Of a stretch of DNA of 64,000 nt, positions 52,653-62,286 are shown piece after piece. Position numbers and translations under genes: made by a program. Source of the DNA: Fibrobacter sp. (GTDB lineage: Bacteria > Fibrobacterota > Fibrobacteria > Fibrobacterales > Fibrobacteraceae); NCBI GenBank assembly GCA_024399015.1, contig JAKSIC010000001.1, positions 124,001 to 188,000 on the forward strand, given 5' to 3'. Every line of letters begins with the position of its first letter. Within the stretch, counting starts at the first letter, position 1. The notes beneath the pieces are model-generated. The model was not told where the DNA came from. It was given only the letters and a program-made list of their open reading frames with translations, and did no database searches.

Positions 52653-53648
52653 CTATTTCTTCAAATTTAGTTTCCAGTAGAACCACTGCAGAATGCGGCG
52701 AGCGGCAAACACCCCCTTACAGGGTAAACCCAACATTATTCCCCGCATAAACATTTTGTCCAGCCTGCGAACAGATACGCTTGCCGCATATTCCTTACCC
52801 TGGCAAACATCCGCCACCAAGGAGGGAATCAATTCGCACAACTCATCCGTGGGATTGGCGCAGATCTTTTCCAAAAAGTTAAAGGCGCTGACAGTCAAAC
52901 GGGCAACAGCCTCCTTTTCGAGGCCAAAGGATTTTGCAAGTTTCACGTTTTCGCGAAGCTCTTCGATCAACTTAAACTGAGATACGTTCACCTTGGAATT
53001 TACAATGCTGCCCTGGCGCTGACGGTAATGATAATGGCAATCACCGGTCAAAGCAACTTTCTCCACCTTGGAGAACAGGGCTCGAGCCACCGGGATATCT
53101 TCGTAGCTCTGCTTCGGATACTGCAGGAATTCCTTCAGGTCGCTACGGTAAAGCTTATTCCAAGCCCATGCAGTCAGGTCATCAGCCAGATACATGCGAA
53201 GGGCATCCTTGCCGGCCAAGCACTTGGCCGCTTCGGCAAAGACCGTTTTTTCCGTAGGCCAGCCACACTCCCAATCTACAAACACGTTGCAAATGGAAAG
53301 CGGGGCATCATTCTTCACGCAAGAGTCCAGCAAGGACTGGTACATATCCTTTTCACACCAGTCATCGCTATCTACAAAGCCGATGTAATCACCCGTGGCA
53401 ACCTCCAGGCCGGCATTTCGGGCATCGCCCAAGCCACCGTTGGTTTTGTGAACCACCTTGATCCTAGAATCACGTTCTGCCCACTTGTCGCACATAACAG
53501 GGCAAGTATCGGGAGATCCGTCATCCACCAGGATGATTTCCAAGTTTCTGTAGGTTTGGTCTACCACACTTTGAACACACTGGTCCAAATAGGTTTCAAC
53601 CTTATAGACAGGAATAATTACGGAAATCAGCGGTTCACTCAGAGCCAT
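52653..53648 (-). CDS. Glycosyltransferase family 2
   Basis: 331 residues from the ATG at 53648, which has GAGG at good spacing; an ATG 24 bases upstream would overlap the preceding gene. The GT-A motifs are SVIIPVYKVETYL, EIILVDDGSPD, GGLGDARNAGLE and the metal-binding FVDSDDW. It transfers one sugar onto a lipid-linked repeat unit. A hydrophobic C-terminal stretch may attach it to the membrane. It is tightly packed between GT4 and Wzy-like genes. Confidence 0.92.
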   Translation of the reverse strand: MALSEPLISVIIPVYKVETYLDQCVQSVVDQTYRNLEIILVDDGSPDTCPVMCDKWAERDSRIKVVHKTNGGLGDARNAGLEVATGDYIGFVDSDDWCEKDMYQSLLDSCVKNDAPLSICNVFVDWECGWPTEKTVFAEAAKCLAGKDALRMYLADDLTAWAWNKLYRSDLKEFLQYPKQSYEDIPVARALFSKVEKVALTGDCHYHYRQRQGSIVNSKVNVSQFKLIEELRENVKLAKSFGLEKEAVARLTVSAFNFLEKICANPTDELCELIPSLVADVCQGKEYAASVSVRRLDKMFMRGIMLGLPCKGVFAARRILQWFYWKLNLKK

Positions 53649-53655
53649 GGCTGCC

Positions 53656-54831
53656 TCATCCGTAAATATCAAGAATTTGCTTCAGGTAGTTATCCCTGGA
53701 ATACAGCTTGCACAAGGCTGCAGCGTCATAGCTGTAGGAATTGCCAAACATGGTGTCAACCTTCTTAGAAAGATCCTCTGCATCGCCGGACTTGAAAAGT
53801 TCTCCAGTTACGCCAGGTTCGATCAATTCTGGAATGCCGCCAATGTTTGCGCCAAGAACCGGAGTGCCCAGGCTCAAGGACTCAATAACAGACAGCGGAT
53901 TGTTCTCGTACCATTCACTGGAGATTACGCTGAACTTGGACTTCAGCAAAATTGCCTTGCAGGTATTCCAGTCACAATGGCCCATGAACTTGATCTGGGA
54001 ACAGGTTGCAAACTCAGCCTTCAGTTCTTCGCTCAAGGGGCCAGTACCCAGCACATACAAAGTCTGGGACTTCTGGGCGGCAACCTTAAGCAGCGTACGT
54101 ACGCCCTTTTCTTGAGAAAGTCGACCTACGTAGCAATAGCAGTCTTCCTTTTCAACAAAGGCGCTAGCCACCTTGGCTTCGTCAATAAAATTGTGGAGGG
54201 CAATGAGCTTAGATGAATCAAAGCCGCCCTGCTCCATCTTGGCCTTCATAAAGGCGCTGGGGCAAACAAACTTGTCTACGCACTTTTCGAGGCGTGCGCA
54301 GTTCCATGATTCAGCTTCTTTCTGAGCGATAATGCTACCAAGCTTGTTCTTGACGCAGCACTTTGCAGAGCAAGGCTTCTTGGAGCCGCCAATGCATTCC
54401 TCGCAAATTTCACCATGGCTATAGCACGTATATGCCGGGCAGACAAGCTTGTAGTCGTGAAGCGTCCACACCACCTTTACACCGCGGGCACGTGCGATTT
54501 CTGCAAGCACCGGAGAAAGCTGCGTATGGATATTGTTCAAGTGAAGTACATCCGGCTTGAACTCGTCCAACATGGCGGTAAACTTCTTGACCGTCTCGGA
54601 ATCGCCAAAGGGGCGCATAAAGGCGCGAATAAAGGCACCCGGCTTCTTGGGGGAAAAGGCTACTTCGCGAGGCCAGTACTTGGACCAGGGACTGCTCAAG
54701 TTCTCTGGAAAATCCATAGCAAAGAAGGCCACTTCGTGACCCGCGGCCTTCAGCAGGGATTCCAATTCAATAGAATAGATACAGTCGCCACCGCGACGAT
54801 AGTAGAACTTGTTCGAGAGCAGAATTCGCAT
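53656..54831 (-). CDS. Glycosyltransferase family 4 with cysteine-rich insert
   Basis: 391 residues. The N-terminal GT-B domain begins MRILLSNKFYYRRGGDCIYS; VVWTLHDYKLVCPAYTCYSH is followed by a Cys-rich insert (CEECIGGSKKPCSAKCC, near 145-165), common in this GT4 branch and probably metal-binding. The C-terminal donor site is EWYENNPLSVIESLSLGTPV near 300. It acts on the cytoplasmic side on repeat-unit assembly. Twelve bases separate it from the radical SAM gene. Donor and linkage unknown. Confidence 0.92.
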   Translation of the reverse strand: MRILLSNKFYYRRGGDCIYSIELESLLKAAGHEVAFFAMDFPENLSSPWSKYWPREVAFSPKKPGAFIRAFMRPFGDSETVKKFTAMLDEFKPDVLHLNNIHTQLSPVLAEIARARGVKVVWTLHDYKLVCPAYTCYSHGEICEECIGGSKKPCSAKCCVKNKLGSIIAQKEAESWNCARLEKCVDKFVCPSAFMKAKMEQGGFDSSKLIALHNFIDEAKVASAFVEKEDCYCYVGRLSQEKGVRTLLKVAAQKSQTLYVLGTGPLSEELKAEFATCSQIKFMGHCDWNTCKAILLKSKFSVISSEWYENNPLSVIESLSLGTPVLGANIGGIPELIEPGVTGELFKSGDAEDLSKKVDTMFGNSYSYDAAALCKLYSRDNYLKQILDIYG

Positions 54832-54843
54832 TCCACGCCCCCA

Positions 54844-55947
54844 TTACTCTTCAATTCTCAAGTCGCCCTGACGGGGATCCTGACCGACATCAAACAGTTT
54901 AAAGTCCTTTTCGTAGCTAATAGTTCCACCCAGGAGGCTCTTCATCTTGGCCTTCATGACCCACGGTGCGGTCTTGGTGATGTACTTCTTCATCACAGGA
55001 GCTGCGGTACCCACCATCCAGCAGTTCTTGGGGCAACTGCGGACCTTTTCACGAACTCTATTAGCCTGTTCGCTGAACCAGATTTCTTCAAAGGTTTTAG
55101 CATTGTGAATGTTGCCCATGGATTCCTGCCAGTACTTGGGTTCCAAACCGTTACAGGGATAAACTTCTCCCCACGGGTCTGTGAAGAAGTTGACAGTACC
55201 AGCTTCGCAAGGCAAGCTACGGCGATTGCCGTTGATGTAGTTAATCAAACCGAGATTGAAGAATGCACGGAACCATGCCTTCGGATGCTTTTCCTGCAAA
55301 AGGCGATTTGCCAATTTTTCGATATTAGCGCAAACTTCTTCCTTATTGGTAATGAAGTTGTCATCCTTGTGGAAGTAGAAGCTGTTATGGAAGGCAGCCG
55401 TTGCAAACTCAAAATTCATGGAACGGGCAAGTTCGTACAAAGGAATAAGGTCATGGCTGTTTTTGTTGCTCAAAGTCTGACCAAAGCCGATATCCTTGAT
55501 ACCCATTTCGTGCAAGGTCTTCAAAGTCCTAAGGCCTCGTTCAAAGCCGTCGTCACGACCGCGCAGGGCGTTGTTGGTAGCTTCCATACCTTCGATGGAA
55601 ACGCGAATGCCAATATTGGGGAAACGTTCTGCCAACTTGATAACGCGATCCACCCACCAGCCACTAGTACTGATCACAATACGCGGAGCCTTGGTGAAGA
55701 GGACTTCAACAATTTCTTCCAAGTCCTGACGGATAAACGGTTCGCCACCTGTAACGTTTGCAAACTTCAGCTGCGGAAGAATTTCCAGATCTTCAGCCTT
55801 GATTTCCTCACTCTTCTTAGTGGGGTTCTTCCAAATGTTGCACATCTTGCAGCGCATCTGGCAACGGTAGGTGGTAATCACCGACACGTCAGTAGGCATC
55901 TGAATTTTATCCGAACTGCAATTTCCGTTACAATTTGAGCAAGACAT
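54844..55947 (-). CDS. Radical SAM protein with SPASM-like C-terminus in the glycan locus
   Basis: 367 residues. The N-terminus is unusual, with four cysteines in the first ten residues (SCSNCNGNC). The radical SAM cluster C29-x3-C33-x2-C36 (TYRCQMRCKMCN) binds the 4Fe-4S cluster that cleaves SAM, and NVTGGEPF is the usual GGE motif. The C-terminal part has Cys residues in LPCEAGTVNF, EVYPCNGLEP and RSCPKNCW, as in SPASM or twitch domains with extra clusters. Substrate unknown; the place between two GT4 genes suggests a sugar or lipid-linked intermediate. GAGG precedes the ATG. Confidence 0.88.
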   Translation of the reverse strand: MSCSNCNGNCSSDKIQMPTDVSVITTYRCQMRCKMCNIWKNPTKKSEEIKAEDLEILPQLKFANVTGGEPFIRQDLEEIVEVLFTKAPRIVISTSGWWVDRVIKLAERFPNIGIRVSIEGMEATNNALRGRDDGFERGLRTLKTLHEMGIKDIGFGQTLSNKNSHDLIPLYELARSMNFEFATAAFHNSFYFHKDDNFITNKEEVCANIEKLANRLLQEKHPKAWFRAFFNLGLINYINGNRRSLPCEAGTVNFFTDPWGEVYPCNGLEPKYWQESMGNIHNAKTFEEIWFSEQANRVREKVRSCPKNCWMVGTAAPVMKKYITKTAPWVMKAKMKSLLGGTISYEKDFKLFDVGQDPRQGDLRIEE

Positions 55948-55957
55948 AAAACCTCAA

Positions 55958-57064
55958 TTAACGCTGGACAAGTTCTTCGTAGACCTTATAGGTCTGGTCA
56001 GCAATCTTATCCCAATCATAGTGTTCGCGGACAACCTGGAGGAAGTTACGCTGAACAGGAGAATTCAAAAATTCCGTAAGCTTCTGGGCCAAGGCATCCA
56101 CATCCGCCATGGGATAGAAGCATTCCTTGGGAAGCGGCACTTCAGTATTTGCAGGAATATCGCTGGCAATCACATTCAGATTGTAGCTCAAAGCCTCCAG
56201 CAAAACAATGGGCAAGCCCTCGTGGTAGCTGGGGATTACAAATAAAGAAGAATTTTCAAAAAAAGCCTGCAGTTCTTCGCCATGAATAAAGCCAGGAAGA
56301 ACGACGCCCGCTTCAGCAGCCATCTGGCGCAGTCCCTTGGAATATTCGCATTCATGATCAGCCGTGCCAGCAATAACCAAAGTAACGTCACCCAAGTCGG
56401 CTTTCTTATAAGCCGCAATCAAGTCATGGAAGCCCTTTTCTTCAACAAAGCGGCCCAACGCAAAGATGTAGCGTTTGCCAACAATGTCGTACTTTTCAAG
56501 GTACTTCACAGAAACGGACTCATCCAGCGCCTTAGGAATATTCACGCCGTTGTGAATCAGCACGGTTTTGTTACAACCATACTTTGTGTTGAGCCAGTTT
56601 TTCAAATATTCAGAAATAACAATAACACGATTGGAGAACTTTGTTCCAAGTCGTTCACTCAAACGCAAAATGCTCTTGGCGAAGGAGCCCCATTTGGCTC
56701 GATTGTAATCCTGACCATGATGGGTATACACGACCTTGAGGCCCGCCATTTTGAACAAAGGAGCGATAGCAGAAGGGCCAATAGCGTGCAAATGCACAAC
56801 ATCAGGTCTCAGCTTCAGCACCTTGCAGAAGCAACGGAACGTGTGGACAAACGCCTCAAGTCCAGCAACGCCAGGTGTCAAAACCGGCACAACATGAACT
56901 CCACGGTAGTAATACGGCTCATTCTGCTTCGTATATCCCTTACGAGCAAAGACCGTCACCGAAACACCCTTCTCTGCTAATCTCGGATACAACTCCTGAC
57001 AATGGGTTTCAATGCCACCCATTATATCTGGAATACCTCGAGTTCCAAGAACAGCTACTTTCAA
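55958..57064 (-). CDS. Glycosyltransferase family 4 (DUF1972-type)
   Basis: 368 residues, TTG start at 57064 with GGAG 9 bases upstream. The N-terminus MKVAVLGTRGIPDIMGGIET is characteristic of the DUF1972 group of GT4 enzymes, which often add rhamnose or a related sugar early in repeat-unit synthesis. VVYTHHGQDYNRAKWG near 130 and IPSYHEGLPIVLLEALSYNL near 290 are the GT-B signature parts. It lies 6 bases after the UDP-glucose dehydrogenase gene. Sugar identity is not determined. Confidence 0.92.
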   Translation of the reverse strand: MKVAVLGTRGIPDIMGGIETHCQELYPRLAEKGVSVTVFARKGYTKQNEPYYYRGVHVVPVLTPGVAGLEAFVHTFRCFCKVLKLRPDVVHLHAIGPSAIAPLFKMAGLKVVYTHHGQDYNRAKWGSFAKSILRLSERLGTKFSNRVIVISEYLKNWLNTKYGCNKTVLIHNGVNIPKALDESVSVKYLEKYDIVGKRYIFALGRFVEEKGFHDLIAAYKKADLGDVTLVIAGTADHECEYSKGLRQMAAEAGVVLPGFIHGEELQAFFENSSLFVIPSYHEGLPIVLLEALSYNLNVIASDIPANTEVPLPKECFYPMADVDALAQKLTEFLNSPVQRNFLQVVREHYDWDKIADQTYKVYEELVQR

Positions 57065-57070
57065 AACAAA

Positions 57071-58441
57071 CTACTCCGCTTTGCCTTTACCGATGCTAGT
57101 CACTTCAAAGCCAATCTTGCGAAGAGCGTCGGCATCCAGGATGTTACGTCCGTCAAAGACAAATGCAGGCTTTGCCATGGAGTTGTAGATACGCTTCCAA
57201 TCCATTTCAGCGAAGCACTTCCATTCGGTACAAACTACTACAGCATGGGCGCCTTCAGCAGCCTTGTAGGCATCTTCTTCGAACTGAACCTGATCCAACA
57301 CATCCTTCAGGTCGCGCTTGGCATCGGGAATTGCCTTGGGGTCGGTTACGACCGGCTGTGCATGTTCGGCCAACAAATCACGAACAACCAAGTTTGCCGG
57401 GCTTTCACGGGTGTCACCAGTATTGGCCTTGAAGGCAAAACCGAACACAGCGATCTTCTTGCCGGCAATGGTGTTGAACATGGTTTCAAGCATACGATCC
57501 ACCACGCGGTGGGTCTGCCATTCGTTGATCTTGACAACACTTTCCCAGTAGGCAGCCACTTCCGGAAGTCCATAGTAGCCACACAGGTACACCAGGTTCA
57601 AAATGTCCTTCTTGAAGCAGGAACCGCCGAAGCCGATAGAGGCCTTAAGGAACTTGCTACCAATACGGCGGTCCTTACCCATAACGAAAGCAACTTCGTC
57701 AACATCTGCACCGGTGCGTTCGCAAAGGGCGCTGATGGAGTTAATGGAGCTGATACGCTGAGCCAGGAAAGCATTTGCGGTAAGCTTTGTAAGTTCAGAA
57801 CTCCAGAGGTTGGTGGTCAAGATGCGATCACGGGGAACCCAGTGAGCATAAACATCGACCAACTTCTGGCAAGCAGCGAGACCGGATTCAGTCTGGTGGC
57901 TACCAATGAGCACGCGGTCCGGTTCAAAAAGATCGTTAATGGCAGTACCTTCTGCCAAGAATTCCGGATTAGAGAGAACCTCAAAATGAAGGCCCTTGTC
58001 ATTGGAATTCAGGATTCGTTCCATGGCGGCAGCGGTACGGACAGGCAGGGTGGACTTTTCCACAATGATCTTGCCTTCGTCAGCAATGTCCAGAATCTGG
58101 CGGGCAGTCTTTTCCCAGTACTGAAGGTCGGAAGCCTTGCCAGCCCCATGGCCAAATGTCTTGGTGGGAGTATTCACAGAAACGAAAATAATGTCAGCTT
58201 CCTTGATTGCTGCCGGAATATCTGTACTGAAGAACAGATTGCGGCCGCGTGCACGGTTCACCACATCATCCAGGCCCGGTTCAAAAATAGGGAGATTTTC
58301 GCTATTCCAGGCATCGATGCGGGACTGGTTAATATCAACAACAGTCACCTTAACATCAGGGCACTTATCGGCAATAACAGTCATGGTGGGGCCACCGACA
58401 TAACCCGCGCCAATGCAAACAATATTGGTTTTGAAACTCAT
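57071..58441 (-). CDS. ugd: UDP-glucose 6-dehydrogenase (eukaryotic-like form)
   Basis: 456 residues. The NAD fold is at the N-terminus (IVCIGAGYVGGPTMTVIADK), followed by VNTPTKTFGHGAGKASDLQY, characteristic of the animal/plant-like UGDH branch, and the catalytic Cys in GFGGSCFKKD near residue 273. It oxidises UDP-glucose to UDP-glucuronate, giving the glycan locus an acidic sugar donor. It is the first gene of the minus-strand arm. Shine-Dalgarno is weak. Assignment is strong; end use of UDP-glucuronate is inferred. Confidence 0.95.
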   Translation of the reverse strand: MSFKTNIVCIGAGYVGGPTMTVIADKCPDVKVTVVDINQSRIDAWNSENLPIFEPGLDDVVNRARGRNLFFSTDIPAAIKEADIIFVSVNTPTKTFGHGAGKASDLQYWEKTARQILDIADEGKIIVEKSTLPVRTAAAMERILNSNDKGLHFEVLSNPEFLAEGTAINDLFEPDRVLIGSHQTESGLAACQKLVDVYAHWVPRDRILTTNLWSSELTKLTANAFLAQRISSINSISALCERTGADVDEVAFVMGKDRRIGSKFLKASIGFGGSCFKKDILNLVYLCGYYGLPEVAAYWESVVKINEWQTHRVVDRMLETMFNTIAGKKIAVFGFAFKANTGDTRESPANLVVRDLLAEHAQPVVTDPKAIPDAKRDLKDVLDQVQFEEDAYKAAEGAHAVVVCTEWKCFAEMDWKRIYNSMAKPAFVFDGRNILDADALRKIGFEVTSIGKGKAE

Positions 58442-58484
58442 AGTAATATAAATCTAGATAATTTCCAAAAACAAGGCCAAAAGC

Positions 58485-61328
58485 CTACTTGAAAACGGCT
58501 GTTAAAGACGGAATTTCCTCGGGATTTACCACTCGAATTTGATCTAGGACACCATCATCCCATCCCGCCCAAATTTTTCCAGCATCAGGGACTGCTGAAA
58601 CAACAACGGGTAGTCCTTTAAAGAAGTTCACCGAAATCGGGAATCTATCTATCGGCAGACCATGAACAAGAATAGAACCACCACCATTTACAGACAACGT
58701 AACAGAAGCTATTTCATCCAATTTAAAGAATTCCCTCATTTCCCGTACAATTACACCTGGGCGATTCTTGGCAAAAATCTTGATTGTTTCCAATTCATCA
58801 TTCATGTGAGAGCTGCTGTGGCTCCAGCGTTTCTGATCTCTAGATATTTCAGCAGAAATTGCAGACATCAACGTATTTATTCTTGCACTGACACGAGATG
58901 TTTCAAAATTCATAGATAACAAAGTCGTCATTCTGTTCACAAAGGCCAACTTGAAATTTTCATTTTCCAGCAACCTTCGCAGCAGCAAAGTAGAATTGGG
59001 TCCATTGGGCCAAGCATCCGCAGAGCCCTCAGCATTTGTAGCAAACTCAAAAATGTTATTCGAATATTCGCTATAAGTATTTCCAAAGCCGAAATCAGTA
59101 TCGTAGATAAACCATTTCCATAAAGTATTCTGCTTTGTATTACGCCATTTCTTCAAATTATTGCTAGGCCAGTCGCGATTGTTCACAAACATTTCCAATT
59201 GCACATAATTCATGAAGTTGTCAACATCAATTTGACTAGCAACTTTCGCATAGTTTTCTTCACTATCAAGATGATTGGCATCCAACCAATCCATTAATTG
59301 CTGATATTCCACAGAAGATCCATTTGAAGCAGAATTATCTGCCTTCAGCAAATCAATATCATCCGGCTCCATACCATAATGGGTTTCAAAATAGTATTCG
59401 GTTGCACGTTCGCGAATATTATGAATTCCATAATATTCACCATTGTAATACACGACAGAAGCGCGACCACGTTGGTAATCAACACCGAGGCCCTCACTAA
59501 TGGAACTTGCCAACATATCACGGATATAGTCATTGGTAAAATTGCTGCCGTTGTTTCGCAACACAAACACCTTAAACTTTTTCAACTCCGGAAAATCCGG
59601 GAAAAGTTGATATTTCAATCGTTTGTTACCATACTTTTCTCGGAAAGTAATAGCAACGGATTTTTTCCCATTTGCTCTACTGTAATTGCCAAAAATTTTA
59701 AATCCGGCATTTTCTGCAAAAGCAGGTTGAGCAGTTCCCTTTTCAATAAGTTCCACAAAAATGGGCAGTTCTTTGTCTTCCCAATAATTAGCGCCATAAT
59801 GAGGTTCCGCAGAAGACGCATTGGGACCATCCATATAAATTCCAGTATCAGGATCAAACAAAGATTTAGGATCACCAGTAAGAAATACAGCAGGCAAAGT
59901 CGGAACATTTTCAAATACGTAGGTTCTGTTCGTCACTTCACCAGGAATAGCTCCCGGCGCAAAACTTGCGCAGCGAACAACTTTGGTTGAAGAAACATTC
60001 AGTTGCGTCATCAACGGGCTCTGAGCCGAAGGTTCTGCGCCGCCCATTTCGCAACGAATATTTTGATCCTGCGGAAGAGTAACTACAAAGGCGGTTGAAT
60101 AAAATCCTGAGGGAGGAAATTCAGCCAACGAATCCAGGGATGGCGAGCGCATTCCATTCACAAAGTTCGAGGCCAGCGCATTGGGGCTTGGATCTGCATA
60201 CCCCCAGCCAACATTATCAGCAGCTGTAGACAAGCTATCTGCAAAGAATCCGTAAGACCAGCTTTTTCCCGCAGGAACATCCTTGTAATCTACGGATGCC
60301 ATAATGCCGCCAGCAGCATTCATAAGATAAAGGCTGCCAGGAGCATTCTTTATTTTGAAGGAAGCATGGGGTTCATGACCTCGATTGCGAGCAATGTAGG
60401 AGAAAGCCTTGAAAGTCACTTCTTTTCGTTCATTAGCTTCCGGACTGAATCGGGTGCCATAAATATTTTCAAGGTCTGGAAGGCTCTTTCCTTTCGGAAG
60501 CAAAAAACGATATACAGTAGAGGAGTCCCCCGTTCCCGTCAATACCGTTTCATAGCCTTTCCAATCGTCAAGTCCTGCCTGTACCAAGCGCAAGGAGATT
60601 TTGCGATCCTTGGTAATGTAGGCATTCAAAAGAACTTCATTGGAATTGGACAAGTCCACAACATCGGATTCAGATCCACTTTTAGCACCCACAAAATCAG
60701 AAATAGAAGTCCACCCTAGTTCTTTATTTTCACCAAACTGCATTGTGGCACCAAAACGGCGAATCCCATTTTCGGTAAAACAGAGATTCTTTTTCCCTGG
60801 TAAATTCTTTGTGGTACTTTCACCCGGAGGATCTTCATTCTGGGAATCAGTCCATGTCCAGCAACCATTGCCCGCAAGATTCACCGTGTCCGACGGAGCA
60901 ACGTAATCAGGATAATTCTTTTCAGAAAGATAGATGAGTAAAAAAGACAGAGGCGGAATAACAATCTTTCCCAATTTCCATTTTTGAGGTTCACTCAAAG
61001 AATTGGTCAAGTACATTCCCGTAAGATTTGCAGGTTCCGAACTCGTATTATAAAGTTCAACCCAGCCAGCATCTCCTCCTTCGTGATCTTCGTAATCCAG
61101 ATTTACAGGATCCACTTCAGTAAACATCACGGGACCACCCACAAAAGGATGCTTTAAGGTATCTACTTTTTCGTTATCTGTTTGGTTTTCTGAACCAGGA
61201 ACTACAACTTCCGATACGGATTGATCAATGACAGCATCACCACTGCAGGATACAAGAGAACATGTCAAAAACGCCGTGCAATAAAAAAGAACACGGCAAG
61301 GCATAACATTTCTCTTGAAGATTTTCAT
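58485..61328 (-). CDS. Lipoprotein fusing lamin-tail, beta-hexosaminidase-C-like and CotH kinase domains
   Basis: 947 residues. Lipobox SLVSC (Cys28). An LTD lies at about 68-180 (VMFTEVDPVNLDYEDHEGG, AGWVELYNTS). A CHB_HEX_C-like beta-sandwich precedes residue 490 (PPSGFYSTAFVVTLPQDQNI, NRTYVFENV). The CotH kinase domain covers about 495-800, with FKIFGNYSRANGKKSVAITF, RNNGSNFTNDYIRDM and the metal-binding WKWFIYDTDFGFG. The C-terminal 75 residues resemble an InlB-type repeat (VVVSAVPDAGKIWAGWDDG). It is probably a surface-tethered kinase. It physically joins LTD and CotH modules that occur singly elsewhere in the window. Confidence 0.88.
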   Translation of the reverse strand: MKIFKRNVMPCRVLFYCTAFLTCSLVSCSGDAVIDQSVSEVVVPGSENQTDNEKVDTLKHPFVGGPVMFTEVDPVNLDYEDHEGGDAGWVELYNTSSEPANLTGMYLTNSLSEPQKWKLGKIVIPPLSFLLIYLSEKNYPDYVAPSDTVNLAGNGCWTWTDSQNEDPPGESTTKNLPGKKNLCFTENGIRRFGATMQFGENKELGWTSISDFVGAKSGSESDVVDLSNSNEVLLNAYITKDRKISLRLVQAGLDDWKGYETVLTGTGDSSTVYRFLLPKGKSLPDLENIYGTRFSPEANERKEVTFKAFSYIARNRGHEPHASFKIKNAPGSLYLMNAAGGIMASVDYKDVPAGKSWSYGFFADSLSTAADNVGWGYADPSPNALASNFVNGMRSPSLDSLAEFPPSGFYSTAFVVTLPQDQNIRCEMGGAEPSAQSPLMTQLNVSSTKVVRCASFAPGAIPGEVTNRTYVFENVPTLPAVFLTGDPKSLFDPDTGIYMDGPNASSAEPHYGANYWEDKELPIFVELIEKGTAQPAFAENAGFKIFGNYSRANGKKSVAITFREKYGNKRLKYQLFPDFPELKKFKVFVLRNNGSNFTNDYIRDMLASSISEGLGVDYQRGRASVVYYNGEYYGIHNIRERATEYYFETHYGMEPDDIDLLKADNSASNGSSVEYQQLMDWLDANHLDSEENYAKVASQIDVDNFMNYVQLEMFVNNRDWPSNNLKKWRNTKQNTLWKWFIYDTDFGFGNTYSEYSNNIFEFATNAEGSADAWPNGPNSTLLLRRLLENENFKLAFVNRMTTLLSMNFETSRVSARINTLMSAISAEISRDQKRWSHSSSHMNDELETIKIFAKNRPGVIVREMREFFKLDEIASVTLSVNGGGSILVHGLPIDRFPISVNFFKGLPVVVSAVPDAGKIWAGWDDGVLDQIRVVNPEEIPSLTAVFK

Positions 61329-61383
61329 ATAAAGAAAATATACTTGATTCGTTAGATAAAAGAACCAACCACAAAATCACCTA

Positions 61384-62250
61384 CTAGAAATTGTGATTTT
61401 TGTCTCGTTTTCTCTTGAAAGTATTGCGGTTCGGGCGGCGCACCACAAAAAGACAGGCGCCAATCAGCACCAAGGTCACAGAGACAACCTTTTCCAGCGG
61501 GAAGGCTTCCGAGAAAACTATGGCACCCGCAATAGTCGGCACGGCAGCACCAACAGCGGCGCTAAACGGAATAATGAACAGGGCGCGGCCTCTAGAGAAG
61601 GAAATCTGGGAATAAATGAAAGCAATTCCATAGGTGGCCACATAAGCCAAGGTTCTGAAATCCAAAAGCAAGGAACCAATGGACGAAAGGGAAATATTGT
61701 CCAAATCAAAATCCATGGCCAGGCTCTTGTAAAACGCGGCAGAAATACCAAAGCCAACACCCATAATCAGGGAGTCCACCATTTCGCGGTCCTTGCAAAG
61801 CAAGTGGGCAAGCAAAGCAATTCCACAGACCACGCCAGCGTAAATCCAAAGCATGCTAATATCTTGAACGCTGGTCGTTTCACCAAGATTTTCCACAGAG
61901 CAAAGCAAGCCTGCGACAACAAAGCAAATAGCGATAACAATGCGACGGGTCAGAACCTCTTTAAGAATGACGAAGCCCATCAACGCCGTAAGCACCGGAT
62001 TCAAAACCATCATGGGCTGAACCTGGCTCAAGTCATACCGAGCCATGGCAATGTAGTAGCCGCCAGTTGCAAACACGGAGCAAGCAATTCCAAGCCACCA
62101 AAAACCGTTGGTGAAAACGCCCTTCCAGAACTGCCAGGGGTTGGACACACCACCAGTTCTTTTGCCTACGTTGGCGACTCCGGATTTTTCCAGAATGTTG
62201 CCACAGGCAAAAAGGAAGGCGGGACCTATTGTCAAAAGTAAGAAGAGCAC
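61384..62250 (-). CDS. DMT-superfamily (EamA-like) transporter
   Basis: 288 residues, about ten membrane segments in two repeated halves. The EamA-type signs are MVLNPVLTALMGFVILKEVL near 82-101 (first repeat end) and FSAAVGAAVPTIAGAIVFSEAF near 230-250 (second repeat end). The start is a GTG. The basic tail (RRPNRNTFKRKRDKNHNF) is cytoplasmic. Members export metabolites or move lipid-linked sugars. It follows the transglycosylase gene by 36 bases on the same strand. Substrate unknown. Confidence 0.85.
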   Translation of the reverse strand: MLFLLLTIGPAFLFACGNILEKSGVANVGKRTGGVSNPWQFWKGVFTNGFWWLGIACSVFATGGYYIAMARYDLSQVQPMMVLNPVLTALMGFVILKEVLTRRIVIAICFVVAGLLCSVENLGETTSVQDISMLWIYAGVVCGIALLAHLLCKDREMVDSLIMGVGFGISAAFYKSLAMDFDLDNISLSSIGSLLLDFRTLAYVATYGIAFIYSQISFSRGRALFIIPFSAAVGAAVPTIAGAIVFSEAFPLEKVVSVTLVLIGACLFVVRRPNRNTFKRKRDKNHNF

Positions 62251-62286
62251 GTTAGTATCAACTATTCAATGGTGGAACGTTGCAAA

